54,514 bases of DNA. Origin: a bacterium. Lineage in GTDB: Bacteria; Patescibacteriota; Patescibacteriia; UBA9934; GWF2-40-263. The DNA is taken from positions 1 to 54,514 of the forward strand of contig JAJYIV010000005.1 of NCBI GenBank assembly GCA_021789915.1, written 5' to 3'. How positions within the stretch are numbered: the stretch's first letter is position 1; every line of letters starts with the position of its first letter. The position numbers and the translations under genes were made by a program. The notes beneath the pieces are model-generated. The model was not told where the DNA came from and did not search any database. It was given only the letters and a program-made list of their open reading frames with translations. Shown piece by piece: positions 17,525 to 26,166 of this stretch.

Positions 17525-18592
17525 ATGCTCTCCACCTCCGAAGCCGTGGCTGTCGGGCATCCCGACAAAGTCTGCGACCAGATTTCCGACGCCGTCCTGG
17601 ACGCCTGCCTGGCACAGGATCCGCTCTCACGCGTCGCGATCGAAGTCTTGGGCGGGCATGGCGCCATCACCGTCTGCGGCGAGTTGACGACGAAGGCGAA
17701 AATCAACGTCCGCGACATCGCGCGCGACGTCTATCGCTCCTGCGGCTACGCGGACGAGCCGGGCATCTTCGTGAACGTCGTGGAGCAGAGCCCGGAAATC
17801 GCGCGCGGCGTGGACGCCGAGGGCGCGGGCGACCAAGGCATCATGGTCGGCTACGCCTGCAATGAGACGCCGGAGCTGATGCCGCTCCCCGTCATCCTGT
17901 CGCGCCGGCTCGTGCAGGCGATGGGCGCGCGCGACGGCAAGGCGCAGGTGACGGTCGACAGGACGCGTGTGACGCGCGTGCTCACCTCCGTGTGCGACGC
18001 GGGCGATTTCGACCAAGCGGCGTTCGAGAAAAAGGTAATTGAGATCATCTCTCCGTTTGTCGAGACACCATTTCACTCGTCATCGCGAGCGACCAACGGA
18101 AGCGAAGCAATCCTGCAGCGGAAAGATTGCTTCGTCGCTCGTGAACTCGCTCCTCGCAATGACGAGGCGGGGATTTGGCTCCGCAATCCGAACGGTGCGT
18201 GGACGGTCGGCGGATTCGCCGCGGACACGGGGCTGACCGGACGCAAGCTCGCCGTGGACAATTACGGGCCGAATATCCCCGTCGGCGGCGGATGCTTCTC
18301 CGGCAAGGACGCGACCAAGGTCGACCGCAGCGCGGCCTACATGGCGCGCAAAATCGCCGTCGACATGCTGCGCCGCACGGGCGCGCACGAGGTGTTCGTC
18401 CACTTGGCCTACGCGATAGGCGTCGCAGAGCCGCTCATGGCCGTTGTCACGCTCGACGGAAAGCAGGAACCCGTGCGAGGATACGACCTGCGCCCGCGCG
18501 CCATCATCGAACGCCTCGATTTGGGCCGCCCGCAATTCCGCGAGACGGCAAAGTACGGCCACTTCGGCAACGGCTTCGCGTGGGATGCGTGA
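17525..18592 (+). CDS. metK: S-adenosylmethionine synthetase with internal repeat-derived segment
   Basis: GHPDKVCDQISDAVLDACL, GDQGIMVGYACNETPELMPLP, GGGCFSGKDATKVDRSAAYMARKIA; riboswitch upstream. Confidence 0.93.
   Translation: MLSTSEAVAVGHPDKVCDQISDAVLDACLAQDPLSRVAIEVLGGHGAITVCGELTTKAKINVRDIARDVYRSCGYADEPGIFVNVVEQSPEIARGVDAEGAGDQGIMVGYACNETPELMPLPVILSRRLVQAMGARDGKAQVTVDRTRVTRVLTSVCDAGDFDQAAFEKKVIEIISPFVETPFHSSSRATNGSEAILQRKDCFVARELAPRNDEAGIWLRNPNGAWTVGGFAADTGLTGRKLAVDNYGPNIPVGGGCFSGKDATKVDRSAAYMARKIAVDMLRRTGAHEVFVHLAYAIGVAEPLMAVVTLDGKQEPVRGYDLRPRAIIERLDLGRPQFRETAKYGHFGNGFAWDA
18076..18166. repeat. palindromic repeat inserted in frame in metK
   Basis: ctcgtcatcgcgagcgaccaacggaagcgaagcaatcctgcag...agattgcttcgtcgctcgtgaactcgctcctcgcaatgacgag. 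Confidence 0.8.
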
Positions 18593-18687
18593 TATCCACA
18601 TCCGTCGATCCACATCCGTCGATTGACAAATCAAAAAAATCGTGATGTACCGTACGCACGATTGAGGTAATCTCATCGGTGTCAATG

Positions 18688-18731
18688 AATACTCCCCCTG
18701 GTCGAAAGACCGGCGGGGAGTATTTGTTTTT
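18688..18731 (+). terminator. strong intrinsic terminator
   Basis: aatactccccctggtcgaaagaccggcggggagtatttgttttt. Confidence 0.85.
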
Positions 18732-18763
18732 CCCGGCATCTGGGCCGCGCCTGCGGGGCCTTC

Positions 18764-18831
18764 GGGCCCGGGCATGGTTGCCTCAATCGTTTTGACACCG
18801 ATGAAAGCTGGTTCGATCCCCGCCGGGTCCA
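18764..18831 (+). tRNA. degenerate tRNA-like sequence, resembling tRNA-Val(GAC)
   Basis: gggcccg/cgggtcc acceptor, ttgacac anticodon-loop-like, gctggttcgatccccgc T-arm (one mismatch); D-arm shortened; 68 nt total. Confidence 0.35.
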
Positions 18832-18935
18832 CAGCGCCGGGACCACCACTGCCTCGACGCGGATGTCGGGGTGGTTTGGTTTGCGTTCACGCCGGGCGCG
18901 CAAGGGCGTACAATGGGACCGGGAATACAATCACT

Positions 18936-19286
18936 ATGCCGAAAATCAACGTCAAACGCGCGTACGAGCCTGTCGAAAAGACGGATGGCACGCGCATCCT
19001 CGTCGACCGCCTCTGGCCGCGTGGCGTGAGCAAGGCCAAGGCCCGCCTGCACGAATGGGCCAAGGACGCGGCGCCCAGCGCCGAGCTGCGCCAGTGGTTC
19101 CATGAGAACCCGGAGCGCCGCTTCGCCGCTTTCTCAAAAAAGTACGCGACGGAGCTGAAGAAGAATCCCGCGGCTGCGGCGCTGCGCAAGGAGATCAAAG
19201 CGGCGAAAAATCCCGTCACGCTCGTCACCGCCGCCAAGGATCCGTCGCATTCGCATGTCCCCACCCTGCGCACGTACCTGCGCTGA
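18936..19286 (+). CDS. DUF488 family protein
   Basis: INVKRAYEPVEKTDGTRILVDRLWPRGVSKAKARLHEWAKDAAPSAELRQWFHENPERRFAAFSKKYATEL. Confidence 0.9.
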   Translation: MPKINVKRAYEPVEKTDGTRILVDRLWPRGVSKAKARLHEWAKDAAPSAELRQWFHENPERRFAAFSKKYATELKKNPAAAALRKEIKAAKNPVTLVTAAKDPSHSHVPTLRTYLR

Positions 19287-19293
19287 TGCGCCT

Positions 19294-19764
19294 ATGAAAA
19301 ACGTCTGGAGATACGTCGTGGCCGTCGTGCTCGCCGAAGCCGTCGGATTCATCGGCGCCTTGAGCATGGGCAACGCCGTATCGGGCTGGTATGCGACGCT
19401 GAACAAGCCCGTATTCAACCCGCCGAGCTGGATATTCGCCCCCGTCTGGACGCTGCTGTACGCGCTGATGGGCGTCTCGTTCGTCGTGATGTACGACGCG
19501 CGCGGCACGGCTGAGGAGAAGCACGAGGCGGAAGCCTGGTTCTTCGTGCAATTGTTCCTCAACGCGATTTGGACGCCCGTGTTCTTCGGCCTGCACGCAC
19601 CCGGCTGGGCCTTGCTCGTCCTGTTCGCATTGCTGCTCGCCTTGATCGGCACCGTCCTGCGCTTCGCGCGCGTTTCCAAGGCGGCCGCTTGGCTGCTCAC
19701 CCCGTATCTCGCCTGGGCCGGATTCGCGTTCGTGCTGAATTTCGCGGTCTGGCGGATGAATTAA
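19294..19764 (+). CDS. tspO: TspO/MBR family protein
   Basis: GWYATLNKPVFNPPSWIFAPVWTLLYALMGVS...FFVQLFLNAIWTPVFFGLHAPGWALL. Confidence 0.92.
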   Translation: MKNVWRYVVAVVLAEAVGFIGALSMGNAVSGWYATLNKPVFNPPSWIFAPVWTLLYALMGVSFVVMYDARGTAEEKHEAEAWFFVQLFLNAIWTPVFFGLHAPGWALLVLFALLLALIGTVLRFARVSKAAAWLLTPYLAWAGFAFVLNFAVWRMN

Positions 19765-19816
19765 AAGCGCCGCCCGTTCCACGAGGGGAACAGGGCGGCG
19801 AGCGGGGCGGGCGGTC

Positions 19817-20449
19817 TCAGTCCTGACTGCCGAAGAGCGGCAGCGGCACCGGATGGCCGCGCAACGTGATGTATACCGCGTCGGGTTGAGGATCGACGGA
19901 CGCGATGTCGGCGCCGAACACCGCGCTGTTCTCTCCCCACCACACGACGCGGTCGGAATCGTCGCGGACGACGAAGAGAGGAAGCTCTTTGAACAAGGTC
20001 ACGCGACCGACGACGGCGAGGCGCAGCCATCCGACGGCGGTAATGGTCACGTATTCGCTGCCGGAAGGGCCGGGGGCGATCCAGTACCGGAACCCGTCGA
20101 TGTTCCGGTAAACGGACGGCGCGCGCGACGACGGCCCGAGGTTGGCGCCAACGGCGAAGAACCAATCTTCGCCCTTCCGCGCGATGTACATCGGCGTCCG
20201 GGCTTGCCGAATGAGCAGCGTCCCGATCAGGCGCGCCTCATGGAACGGCCCGGCGCGACCGCCTTTCCAGACGACCATGCATCCGGCCCGCGTGCGCCGG
20301 ACGAACGTGCCGACGCGGCAGGTGCCCGTCGGCCGCAGTCGCGCGTAGGTTTCCGACGGCGGGAGGGTGGACGCGCGGGCGATGGACGATGCGAACGCGA
20401 GGAGACCGAGGACGAGCAGGAAAAGACGACGAGCTACCGAAAATCTCAC
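19817..20449 (-). CDS. hypothetical secreted protein
   Basis: Signal-peptide-like N-terminus MRFSVARRLFLLVLGLLAFASSIARA. Confidence 0.6.
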   Translation of the reverse strand: MRFSVARRLFLLVLGLLAFASSIARASTLPPSETYARLRPTGTCRVGTFVRRTRAGCMVVWKGGRAGPFHEARLIGTLLIRQARTPMYIARKGEDWFFAVGANLGPSSRAPSVYRNIDGFRYWIAPGPSGSEYVTITAVGWLRLAVVGRVTLFKELPLFVVRDDSDRVVWWGENSAVFGADIASVDPQPDAVYITLRGHPVPLPLFGSQD

Positions 20450-20527
20450 GGAGAGACCTCCAAACCCCCAAACGGGATGTCCAGGGAATCCGAAAGATAC
20501 AAGGAAACGCCGCCGGCGTCAAGGGGA

Positions 20528-20884
20528 TCACCGGCGCGCCTCGCGCAGCACGACGCTCGTGGCGAGACTCACCGCCCAGAGGATCAATGCCGCCAACAAG
20601 GCCGGCAGGAATCCGGCGACGGAAAATCCGGGGATGACGGATCCGACGAACCACACGAGCAAAGCGTTGACGACGAACGTGAACAGGCCGAGCGTCACGA
20701 CGTTGATCGGCAGCGTGAGTACGAGCAGGATCGGACGGATGATCGCGTTGACGAGCCCGAGCACGAGGGCAGCCAAGAGCGCGACAGGAAAACTGGCGAC
20801 GACAATGCCGGGAACGACGTAGGCGACAAAGAGCAGGGCGAGGGCGTTCACGATCCAACGGAAGATCAGGGACATATCATTCAA
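20528..20884 (-). CDS. phage holin family IV-like membrane protein
   Basis: IFRWIVNALALLFVAYVVPGIVVASF...LVNAIIRPILLVLTLPINVVTLGLFTFVVNALLVW. Confidence 0.88.
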   Translation of the reverse strand: MNDMSLIFRWIVNALALLFVAYVVPGIVVASFPVALLAALVLGLVNAIIRPILLVLTLPINVVTLGLFTFVVNALLVWFVGSVIPGFSVAGFLPALLAALILWAVSLATSVVLREARR

Positions 20885-21077
20885 ACTTCAGTTTGATTTC
20901 CTTCACCTTGTTTTCGACCTCATCCAGCTTGTCGCGGCACAATTTCGAAAGCTCCAAGCCGCGTTCGAATTTCTTCAAGCCTTCGTCCAGATCCATTTCC
21001 GAGGACTCGAACCAGCGCGTGATTTCCTCAAGCTCCTCGAAGGCCTTGGCGAAAGATTTTTGTTTGGGGGTGGGCAT
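20877..21077 (-). CDS. xseB: exodeoxyribonuclease VII small subunit
   Basis: SFAKAFEELEEITRWFESSEMDLDEGLKKFERGLELSKLCRDKLDEVENKV. Confidence 0.9.
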   Translation of the reverse strand: MPTPKQKSFAKAFEELEEITRWFESSEMDLDEGLKKFERGLELSKLCRDKLDEVENKVKEIKLKFE

Positions 21078-21085
21078 AGGTTTTT

Positions 21086-21151
21086 GTCATCCTGAGGGAG
21101 CGCAGCGACCGAAGGATCTGTCGACAGATCCTTCGCTGCGCTCAGGATGAC
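21086..21151. repeat. gtcatcctgag/ctcaggatgac palindrome between xseA and xseB
   Basis: Long inverted repeat, same family as 14086-14155. Confidence 0.75.
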
Positions 21152-21166
21152 AAACGGTGGTTGGCA

Positions 21167-22378
21167 TTAAATCAGCGCCTGCTGTCCGGCCTCGCGTGTT
21201 CCTTTGCGCACGTCCGCGTCGAAGGAACCATGGGCCAATTGTACGTGGACGGTCTCCCCCGCGTCGAGGGCCGCCGCGTCGCGCACGACGCGCCCGCCGG
21301 CGCGCACGATGGCATAGCCGCGCTCGAGGATTTTGGCCGGGTCGAAGCTTGAGAGCAGGCGCTGGGCTGCGGCGAACCGTTCGCGCACGGAAGGGAGCCA
21401 CGCGTCCGCGCGCTCGCGGAAGCGCTGCGCCGCAACGTCGAACGCGCGTCGCTGGCGCTCCAACGCGAAGCCCATCGTCTCCAGAACCGCGTCTAGGCGC
21501 CGGCGCGTATCGTCCAACGTCTCGCGCACGCGCCGCTCCCGGTGCTCGCCCATCGCCTCGAGTTCGAAACGCACCTGCTCGCGGCTCGGCACGGCGCGCT
21601 CCGCCGCGTTGGACGGCGTGGACGCGCGCACGTCCGCGGCGTAGTCGCACAACGACTCGTCCCGCTCGTGCCCCACGCCGACGATGACGGGCACGCGCGC
21701 CTGAAACACCGCGCGCACGACGCGCTCGTCGTTGAACGCGTGCAAATCCTCCAAGCCCCCGCCGCCGCGCACGAGCACGAGCGCCTCCGGGCGCTGCGCC
21801 TCCGGCCGCCGGTTGAACCGCGCAAATGCCTCGACGATTTCCGGCACGGCCTCGCGTCCCTGCACGTGCACGTGAACGAAGTCGATCTCGACGCCGCCCC
21901 AGCGGTTGTTCAGCACGCGCAGGAAATCGCCGTACGCCGCCGCGTCGCGCGACGTGATGAGCCCGAGGCGCGACGGGAAGCGCGGCACGGTCCGCTTGCG
22001 CGCGGCGTCGAACACGCCCTCGTCGAGCAGTTTCTTCTTCAGGAGCTCGTACGCGCGCTTCAACGCCCCTTCCCCGACCGGCTCGACCGTGTCGACGTTC
22101 AGTTGGAACTTGCCGAAACGCGGGCTGACGGTCGGCCGACCCGTGACGCGCACGCGCATGCCGTCCTCGAGCGGAACCGTCACCTGCCACGCCGTCATGA
22201 AGCATTTGAGCACCGCCTGGCCATCGTCGTCCTTCAAATCGAAGCTGATCCACTTTTGGTGGGTCAGGCGATGATCGTAGATTTCGCCTTCGATATGGAC
22301 GTCGCGCGGCACGGCGGCGAGCGCCTTGTTGACGAGCGCGAGATAGTCCGCGACGCGCAAGATGAGGAGATCGGCCAT
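21167..22378 (-). CDS. xseA: exodeoxyribonuclease VII large subunit
   Basis: VHIEGEIYDHRLTHQKWISFDLKDDDGQAVLKCFM...LGLITSRDAAAYGDFLRVLNNRW...VLVRGGGGLEDLHAFNDERVVRAVF. Confidence 0.95.
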   Translation of the reverse strand: MADLLILRVADYLALVNKALAAVPRDVHIEGEIYDHRLTHQKWISFDLKDDDGQAVLKCFMTAWQVTVPLEDGMRVRVTGRPTVSPRFGKFQLNVDTVEPVGEGALKRAYELLKKKLLDEGVFDAARKRTVPRFPSRLGLITSRDAAAYGDFLRVLNNRWGGVEIDFVHVHVQGREAVPEIVEAFARFNRRPEAQRPEALVLVRGGGGLEDLHAFNDERVVRAVFQARVPVIVGVGHERDESLCDYAADVRASTPSNAAERAVPSREQVRFELEAMGEHRERRVRETLDDTRRRLDAVLETMGFALERQRRAFDVAAQRFRERADAWLPSVRERFAAAQRLLSSFDPAKILERGYAIVRAGGRVVRDAAALDAGETVHVQLAHGSFDADVRKGTREAGQQALI

Positions 22379-22410
22379 AGCGTGGAACGTGGAGGATCGG
22401 GCATGAGGCT

Positions 22411-22442
22411 CCTCCCCTGCCAAGGGGAGGCGGGGTGGGGTT
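22411..22442. repeat. 32-bp inverted repeat, left end of DUF559 element
   Basis: cctcccctgccaaggggaggcggggtggggtt; reverse complement closely matches 22799-22830. Confidence 0.8.
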
Positions 22443-22795
22443 TAAAGACGTCGTCGAATCCATTCAATCGTCCCTTCCAGATTTTGCATGACGTCCGCAT
22501 TCGTCACCCGAATGATTTGTAGTCCATGGGCGGAGAGAAACGCATCGCGCGTCGCATCCATCGCTCTCCCCGTTTCCGTAAAGTGCGAATCTCCATCCAC
22601 TTCAATGACGACCTGTTTGTCATGACAGTAGAAATCGACGATGTAGGGACCGATGCCGTGCTGCCGACGGAATTTTAACCCCTCGAACCCTTTGTTTCTC
22701 AGAACGATCCACAACCGCTATTCAGCTGGCGTACCTCGCCGTCGCAACAACCTCCTCGTTTCCTTGTGGTCTGACTGATTGAATACTTCGTACAT
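22442..22795 (-). pseudogene. DUF559 endonuclease with in-frame amber codon
   Basis: MYEVFNQSDHKETRRLLRRRGTPAE*RLWIVLRNKGFEGLKFRRQHGIGPYIVDFYCHDKQVVIEVDGDSHF...; TAG at 22718-22720, frame otherwise intact. Confidence 0.8.
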
Positions 22796-22798
22796 ACG

Positions 22799-22830
22799 AA
22801 CCCCTCCAGACCTCCCCTTGGCAGGGGAGG
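22799..22830. repeat. 32-bp inverted repeat, right end of DUF559 element
   Basis: aacccctccagacctccccttggcaggggagg. Confidence 0.8.
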
Positions 22831-22860
22831 ATGGCTCAATGCACCTCCTTATTCCACGCT

Positions 22861-23319
22861 CTACGCTCCCGCCATCCACCGCATCAGCAGCCACAGGCCG
22901 ACGCCGTTCACCAGCATCGACAGCAGCAGCTCCAGCCACGCGCGCTTCCCTTCCTTGCGCGCGAAGAGCCCCATGCCGAGCGCCGGAAAGACGACGAGAC
23001 CGAGCACGAGGAACGCGCCGACGGCGTAGACGACGAGCGACAGGAAGGAGAACGGCGCATGCGTTACGAACAGCCAGCCGCGCAGGGCGAACAGCGCATA
23101 CATCGCGCCGAAGGCGAACCCGATGACGACGTGCAGCAGCAGCGCCGCCGCGAACGTTTCGCGCGCATTGAGTTTCTTGCCGAAGACCGTGCGGACGTCA
23201 ACGACGAGCGGCAAATCCTTCACGCGCCCGCGATCCTTGATCTCAAGCACGATGGACGGGATGGCCAGCGCGAACGCGACGAGTCCGCCCAGCGCGCCGG
23301 CGAGAAGAGAGAGGTTCAT
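22861..23319 (-). CDS. hypothetical integral membrane protein
   Basis: MNLSLLAGALGGLVAFALAIPSIVLEIKDRG...; multiple TM segments. Confidence 0.65.
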   Translation of the reverse strand: MNLSLLAGALGGLVAFALAIPSIVLEIKDRGRVKDLPLVVDVRTVFGKKLNARETFAAALLLHVVIGFAFGAMYALFALRGWLFVTHAPFSFLSLVVYAVGAFLVLGLVVFPALGMGLFARKEGKRAWLELLLSMLVNGVGLWLLMRWMAGA

Positions 23320-23390
23320 AGGAAAAGCGATCAGCTTTCAGCCGTCAGCTCACGTGCCTCGGCCTTTTCCTGATGGCTGATGGCTGAAGG

Positions 23391-24155
23391 CTACGGATTC
23401 GGATAGACGACGAGCGCGCGCGGCGGGCCGTCGGCTTGGCCGGCGGCAGCGTTCCAATCGTGCATGGCCTTCATCACCTGGTCAAATCCGTACACGTAGC
23501 CGTCGCCGCGGCGCGTGCCGGGATCGTTCGAGATGAAACCCGACGACGTATATCCGCGCAGGACCAGCATGTGGTAGATGGGGCCGGGCGACGCGTAAAA
23601 CGGATTGCCGATCAGACGGCCGTCGACCGGCACGATGACGGGGTGGCCCGCCGCCAGGATCGCCTTGATCCGGTCCGCCGTCGGCTGCTCCACGATTTCA
23701 ACATGGCCGTAGCCGAGGAAGTCCCGGGCGATCTGCGCCGTCTGCGCCGCCGTCGTGTCCTGGTTGAAGCCGAACGTCTTGTCCTCGAAATCCGTCATCG
23801 CGTGGATGGCTTTTTCCACGGCGGCTGGATCCAGCAGCCCGGCCGGCATCCCGCGATAGAACTGATCCACCATGTAAAGCGACGCTTCCTCGCAGGCTTC
23901 TTCGTGATAGGCGTCCCAATTGGCCGTGGGCGCTTGCGGCGTGAAGGGAACGGCAAGATTCACCGTCGCCGGCAACGGAGCGTTCGCGGCGGGAGCGGGC
24001 AGCGGCCGCAGCGACGAAAACGACATGGCCGGCGGAAGACGGCTCGCATGCCAAGCAACCCAGGCGTCCGCCAGGCGGACGCGCTCCGCATAGGCGGCGG
24101 CGACGACGGCCGCGAGCACGGCGGCGACGACGATGTGGCGGAGAAAACGGCGCAT
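23391..24155 (-). CDS. C39-like (papain-fold) peptidase family protein
   Basis: NLAVPFTPQAPTANWDAYHEEACEEASLYMVDQFY...GHPVIVPVDGRLIGNPFY...YHMLVLRGYTSSGFISNDPGTRRG. Confidence 0.85.
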   Translation of the reverse strand: MRRFLRHIVVAAVLAAVVAAAYAERVRLADAWVAWHASRLPPAMSFSSLRPLPAPAANAPLPATVNLAVPFTPQAPTANWDAYHEEACEEASLYMVDQFYRGMPAGLLDPAAVEKAIHAMTDFEDKTFGFNQDTTAAQTAQIARDFLGYGHVEIVEQPTADRIKAILAAGHPVIVPVDGRLIGNPFYASPGPIYHMLVLRGYTSSGFISNDPGTRRGDGYVYGFDQVMKAMHDWNAAAGQADGPPRALVVYPNP

Positions 24156-24191
24156 AAGGAGACGGCGGTTGGCGGTTAGAGTTGGGGTTGA

Positions 24192-25592
24192 TCACGTCTG
24201 CGCGTGTTCGCGCAGCCAATCGCGCAGGACGCGCGTGGCGCGCACGTCATCCTCATTGTACAGGAAGATCTTCTCGAGGAGCGCCGCATCCCGCATGCGC
24301 AGCCATTGCTCGAACCACAGGACGGAATTGGCGCCGGACGCATCCTCGGCGCGCCAGCGGAAGCCGAGAAACGACGCGATGTCCTTGAGCGAATAAAACG
24401 ACAGCGGGAAGAGGACGGCCGGCCGCATCTTCGCAAGCAGGTCGACCAGGTTGCGCGCGAGAATGCCGCGCGCGGCGTTCGTCGCACCGAACCGCGCGGC
24501 GAAGCGGCGCACGACGTCGGCCTCGAACGCGCCGTAGTGGAAGATCGGCGCGTCCGGATAGCGTTCGACGAACGCGAGAAACTCCCGCCACATGGCCTCT
24601 TCCTTCGTCGCGTCCTCGGCGAAAAAACGATAATATGTTTCCTTCCCTCCCTGGACGGCCAACACGCCGAAGAGATAATCCAAATCGCGCAGCGGATCGC
24701 TTTCCACGTCGAAATACAATTCGACCTCGGCGGACGGCAGCTCCACGCGCTCGCGGACGATGGCGCGCCGCTCCGTCAGCGCCACGGCCTGATCGCGCAG
24801 ACGCTCCAGGCGCGCGGGGTCGACGGCGGGCACGCGCCGCGCCAACTCGTTCGCGCTCAGCGCGGCAAGCGCCGTCACGGTGCGCACGCCGGACGCCTCC
24901 AGGCGCGCGGCCTCCTCGCGCCACACGCGGTTCAACAGCGACAAGCCGTCGCAGGATTTGGCCAGCGCGCGGCACTCGGAAAACCAGGGCGACTGCTTGC
25001 AGCCGGACGTGAGGAAATGCGGCGGGCGCCGGCCGGAGAGGATGCGCTCGATGGCGTCCAGCGTCAAGGCGTATTCCTTCTCGAAACGCTCGACGAGAAA
25101 CGTCAGCGCGACGCCGTCCGGCGTGATCACGTACCCCTGCGGCGGACGCACGCCCTGCAGGCGGCCCAGAAGCTCCGCGTAAAAGCAGGCTTGGAACTTG
25201 TATTCGTCCTTGAGCGCGCGGCCGCGCTTCATGTCGGCGGCGACGTAGTAATAGTCGCCGAGAAGCGACCGCCCGCCGACGCGTTCCAACACGTCTGGGT
25301 GGCCGACCCAATGGCCGTCCACGAGCACGCCGTGGAAAATCGTGCGCCGCCCGGCGCGCATGAAGGCGAGCGTCTGCGCAAAGGCCTCATCCACGTCCTC
25401 GGCCGACACCTCGGCCACGTCGGGACGGCCCGCCAGCAGCGCGCGCTGCACGTCTTCAACCAGGCCGTCGTCCTGCAGCGCTTCCATCAGCGGATCCAGC
25501 GCGCGCGGCCCGCTTGCGTGCGCATCAAACCACACCCAGTCCGGGCATTTGAGGTAGCGGAAAAACGTGCGTTCCGTGAGCAGGCGCGGCAT
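24192..25592 (-). CDS. TM0106-family RecB-like nuclease
   Basis: VELYFDVESDPLRDLDYLFGVLAVQGGKETYYRFFAEDATKEEAMWREFLAFVERYPDAPIFHYGAFEADVVRRFA; LYNEDDVRATRVLRDWL. Confidence 0.85.
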   Translation of the reverse strand: MPRLLTERTFFRYLKCPDWVWFDAHASGPRALDPLMEALQDDGLVEDVQRALLAGRPDVAEVSAEDVDEAFAQTLAFMRAGRRTIFHGVLVDGHWVGHPDVLERVGGRSLLGDYYYVAADMKRGRALKDEYKFQACFYAELLGRLQGVRPPQGYVITPDGVALTFLVERFEKEYALTLDAIERILSGRRPPHFLTSGCKQSPWFSECRALAKSCDGLSLLNRVWREEAARLEASGVRTVTALAALSANELARRVPAVDPARLERLRDQAVALTERRAIVRERVELPSAEVELYFDVESDPLRDLDYLFGVLAVQGGKETYYRFFAEDATKEEAMWREFLAFVERYPDAPIFHYGAFEADVVRRFAARFGATNAARGILARNLVDLLAKMRPAVLFPLSFYSLKDIASFLGFRWRAEDASGANSVLWFEQWLRMRDAALLEKIFLYNEDDVRATRVLRDWLREHAQT

Positions 25593-25673
25593 GGGGAGAT
25601 TATAGCACCACGGCCTTGACGAGCACGAAAAAAGCGCGCAGAGTCCGGGCGGCCTTTCCCCAAGGAGGAAATC

Positions 25674-26060
25674 ATGGCCCAGCGTCGAAGCGTCGAACTG
25701 CTCTACATCCCGCCCGAGGAGATGGCAGCCGTCCGAAACTTGCACGACCCATCCTTCGTTCTCGAAGGCGGCGGCGACGTGATGTTCGTCGCCGTCCACC
25801 GTCGGGTTGAAGCCTGTGTTCACAACGGGGCGACGAACGCGACGTTCCAGATCGGGCCGTTCCGCCCGTTCAACGCCTTGCGCGTGTCGACCGGACTGAC
25901 AGTCAGCCTCTTACGGGACATTGTGCCGCTAGACGATGAGCCGAAGCCGGGAATCGACTTCGTCGTCGTCCGCGGCACGGACGCCGTCCGCGCCGCGCTG
26001 GCGCACGAGCCCATCACCCGCTTCAACGGCGACGCCGCGCACCGCTCGCCGGGCGTCTAG
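25674..26060 (+). CDS. hypothetical protein
   Basis: Clear RBS aaggagg then ATG; MAQRRSVELLYIPPEEMAAVRNLHDPSF; followed by a terminator. Confidence 0.6.
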   Translation: MAQRRSVELLYIPPEEMAAVRNLHDPSFVLEGGGDVMFVAVHRRVEACVHNGATNATFQIGPFRPFNALRVSTGLTVSLLRDIVPLDDEPKPGIDFVVVRGTDAVRAALAHEPITRFNGDAAHRSPGV

Positions 26061-26078
26061 CCGCGCCGCTTCCCTTCT

Positions 26079-26116
26079 GCCGCGCTCCCCCGTGAGCCGC
26101 GGCGGTTTTTGTTTTC
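26079..26116 (+). terminator. intrinsic terminator
   Basis: ccgcgctcccccgtgagccgcggcggtttttgtttt. Confidence 0.7.
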
Positions 26117-26166
26117 TCCGCAACAAAAAAAACGGCGCCGGAGAGAATCCGGACGCCGAAGAAGCA

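Noticed and set aside
18080-18832. 250-aa minus ORF beginning MDPAGIEPAFIGVKTIEA
   Set aside because: The GIEP start is the usual antisense reading of a tRNA T-arm (ggttcgatcc), then it runs antisense to metK; not a real gene.
20528-20884. Prophage remnant based on a phage-holin-like protein
   Set aside because: This holin-IV-like family is common as a chromosomal membrane protein; no other phage genes nearby.
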